This document shows positions 63,034 to 64,000 of a DNA stretch of 64,000 nt, in pieces (position 1 is the stretch's first letter; each line of letters begins with the position of its first letter). Origin of the DNA: Algoriphagus halophilus (lineage in GTDB: Bacteria; Bacteroidota; Bacteroidia; Cytophagales; Cyclobacteriaceae). The position numbers were made by a program, and so were the translations under genes. The stretch is taken from contig NZ_FSRC01000004.1 in the NCBI RefSeq assembly GCF_900129785.1, positions 124,001-188,000 of the forward strand, in the 5' to 3' direction. The notes beneath the pieces were generated by a model. It was not told where the DNA came from. It was given only the letters and a program-made list of their open reading frames with translations, and ran no database searches.

Positions 63034-64000
63034 ATGCTGATGAAAATTTTTTACTTCTTGTTAGCCCTCTGTGTTTTTTCTTTGTTAGGATGTGAAGGAA
63101 CAAAAGAAGAAATTGATTATACCGATTGGTCTCATTATGGAGGTCCTGAAGATGGGTCTCGGTATTCTTCTCTCCAACAAATCAATAAACAAAATGTAGC
63201 CCAACTTTCGGTCGCCTGGACCTATCAGACAGGCGATGCCACCGAAAGGTCTCAGATCCAATGCCAACCCATTGTCGTGGATGGGTTGCTATTTGGTACT
63301 ACTCCCAAATTAAATGTTTTTGCCTTGGATGCAGAGACTGGAAAAGAAGTCTGGAGATTTGATCCCTTTCAAGTCCTCGGGGGAGAAAATTCCTGGGCCG
63401 GGACAAACCGCGGAGTCAGTTATTGGGAGGAAGGGGAGGATAAAAGAATTCTTTTTGGAGCAGGGAATTGGTTGATGGCGGTGAATGCGTTAACGGGACA
63501 GCCAATTCTTGAATTCGGAGATCAAGGAAAAGTGGATTTACGAAAAGGGTTGGATACCGAAAGACAGGATTTTTTAATCGTTGCCAATGCACCTGGAGTC
63601 ATTTTTAAAGATAAAATTATCATAGGAATGAGGCTTTCCGAGGGCTTAGATGCGGCCCCGGGACATATCAGGGCCTACAATGTCAAAACAGGAGAACGGG
63701 AATGGATTTTCCACACCATTCCTCACGAAGGGGAAGAGGGCTACGAAACCTGGGATGCAGAACACGTTCAGAAAATTGGTGGGGCTAACAATTGGGCGGG
63801 AATGGTAGTGGATCAAAAGCGGGAAATCGTTTTTGTCCCCACAGGCTCTGCTACGTATGACTTTTGGGGCGGATTTAGGAAGGGAGATAATCTATATGCC
63901 AATTCTTTGGTTGCCTTGAACGCTAATACAGGAGAACGGATCTGGCATTTTCAAGCAGTACACCATGATGTTTGGGATCGAGACTTTCCTGCCAATCCAA
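63034..64000 (+). CDS. PQQ-dependent quinoprotein dehydrogenase (5' part, cut by window edge)
   Basis: The frame from 63034 (or the Met two codons later) is open to the window end, about 322 codons. A lipoprotein signal peptide with Cys20 (SLLGCEG) is followed by the quinoprotein start DYTDWSHYGGPEDGSRYSSL. Blocks such as VFALDAETGKEVWRFD, AGTNRGVSYW and VHHDVWDRDFPANP match the membrane glucose dehydrogenase group of PQQ enzymes. It should oxidise a sugar or alcohol in the periplasm. The rest of the gene lies outside. Confidence 0.87.
   Translation, partial: MLMKIFYFLLALCVFSLLGCEGTKEEIDYTDWSHYGGPEDGSRYSSLQQINKQNVAQLSVAWTYQTGDATERSQIQCQPIVVDGLLFGTTPKLNVFALDAETGKEVWRFDPFQVLGGENSWAGTNRGVSYWEEGEDKRILFGAGNWLMAVNALTGQPILEFGDQGKVDLRKGLDTERQDFLIVANAPGVIFKDKIIIGMRLSEGLDAAPGHIRAYNVKTGEREWIFHTIPHEGEEGYETWDAEHVQKIGGANNWAGMVVDQKREIVFVPTGSATYDFWGGFRKGDNLYANSLVALNANTGERIWHFQAVHHDVWDRDFPANP

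Overview
The window looks like an ordinary chromosomal segment of a marine or soil-type member of the Bacteroidota, most likely order Cytophagales, family Cyclobacteriaceae (Algoriphagus-like). The reasons are an estimated GC near 40 percent, few Shine-Dalgarno sites, several promoters of the Bacteroidota type (TTTG, about 19 bp, TAnnTTTG), type IX secretion/gliding proteins (a SprE/PorW homologue and a PorE-like OmpA lipoprotein), a TonB receptor paired with DUF4249 lipoproteins, BshA of bacillithiol synthesis, and an F-type ATPase operon without atpD and atpC. No phage, insertion sequence, CRISPR array, rRNA or obvious genomic island is seen. The taxonomic placement is an inference.

Layout. 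1-2600 (-): nearly complete SprE/PorW lipoprotein. 2744-8445 (+): ATP synthase cluster atpZ, a small membrane gene, atpB-E-F-H-A-G, ended by a strong terminator. Stable hairpins follow the genes of the two high-copy subunits, c and alpha. 8549-11791: secreted sulfatase, SGNH esterase, UbiA-like membrane protein. 11792-17736: acyl-CoA dehydrogenase, methyltransferase, AraC regulator, DUF983, ceramidase-like protein and PurM. 17860-22599 (-): PorE-like OmpA protein, a conserved small protein, and a two-gene HdrB/membrane Fe-S module. 22703-22775: tRNA-Phe with its own promoter and terminator. 23045-25011: ECF sigma operon with a membrane anti-sigma candidate and two DUF4252 proteins. 25405-26126: strong promoter, structured leader and a small secreted protein. 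26456-29797 (-): an active-looking M14 peptidase and a paralogue that has lost its zinc ligands.

30011-35847 (+): stress protein, CPA2 antiporter, ferrochelatase with an internal cysteine cluster, MFS exporter, DUF5698 protein and TrmN6. 36091-42097 (+): kelch/IPT lipoprotein, TonB receptor and two DUF4249 lipoproteins, read here as a dedicated outer-membrane uptake or sensing system of unknown substrate. This is the best candidate for an undescribed system. 42114-50837: saccharopine dehydrogenase-like enzyme, cytidine deaminase, hydrolase, UPF0158, GNAT, HdeD, M1 peptidase, permease, SRPBCC protein and nitrilase. 50966-56518: RlmN, a small barrel protein, two consecutive rhomboid proteases, MutL and a small membrane protein. 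56798-64000: GH3/serine-hydrolase fusion, BshA, fatty-acid hydroxylase, SDR protein and the start of a PQQ dehydrogenase cut by the window edge.

Several genes (purM, the M1 peptidase, the 161-residue protein) have a -7 box 5-6 bases before the start codon, which suggests leaderless mRNAs. All functions are assigned by reading motifs. No database search was possible.
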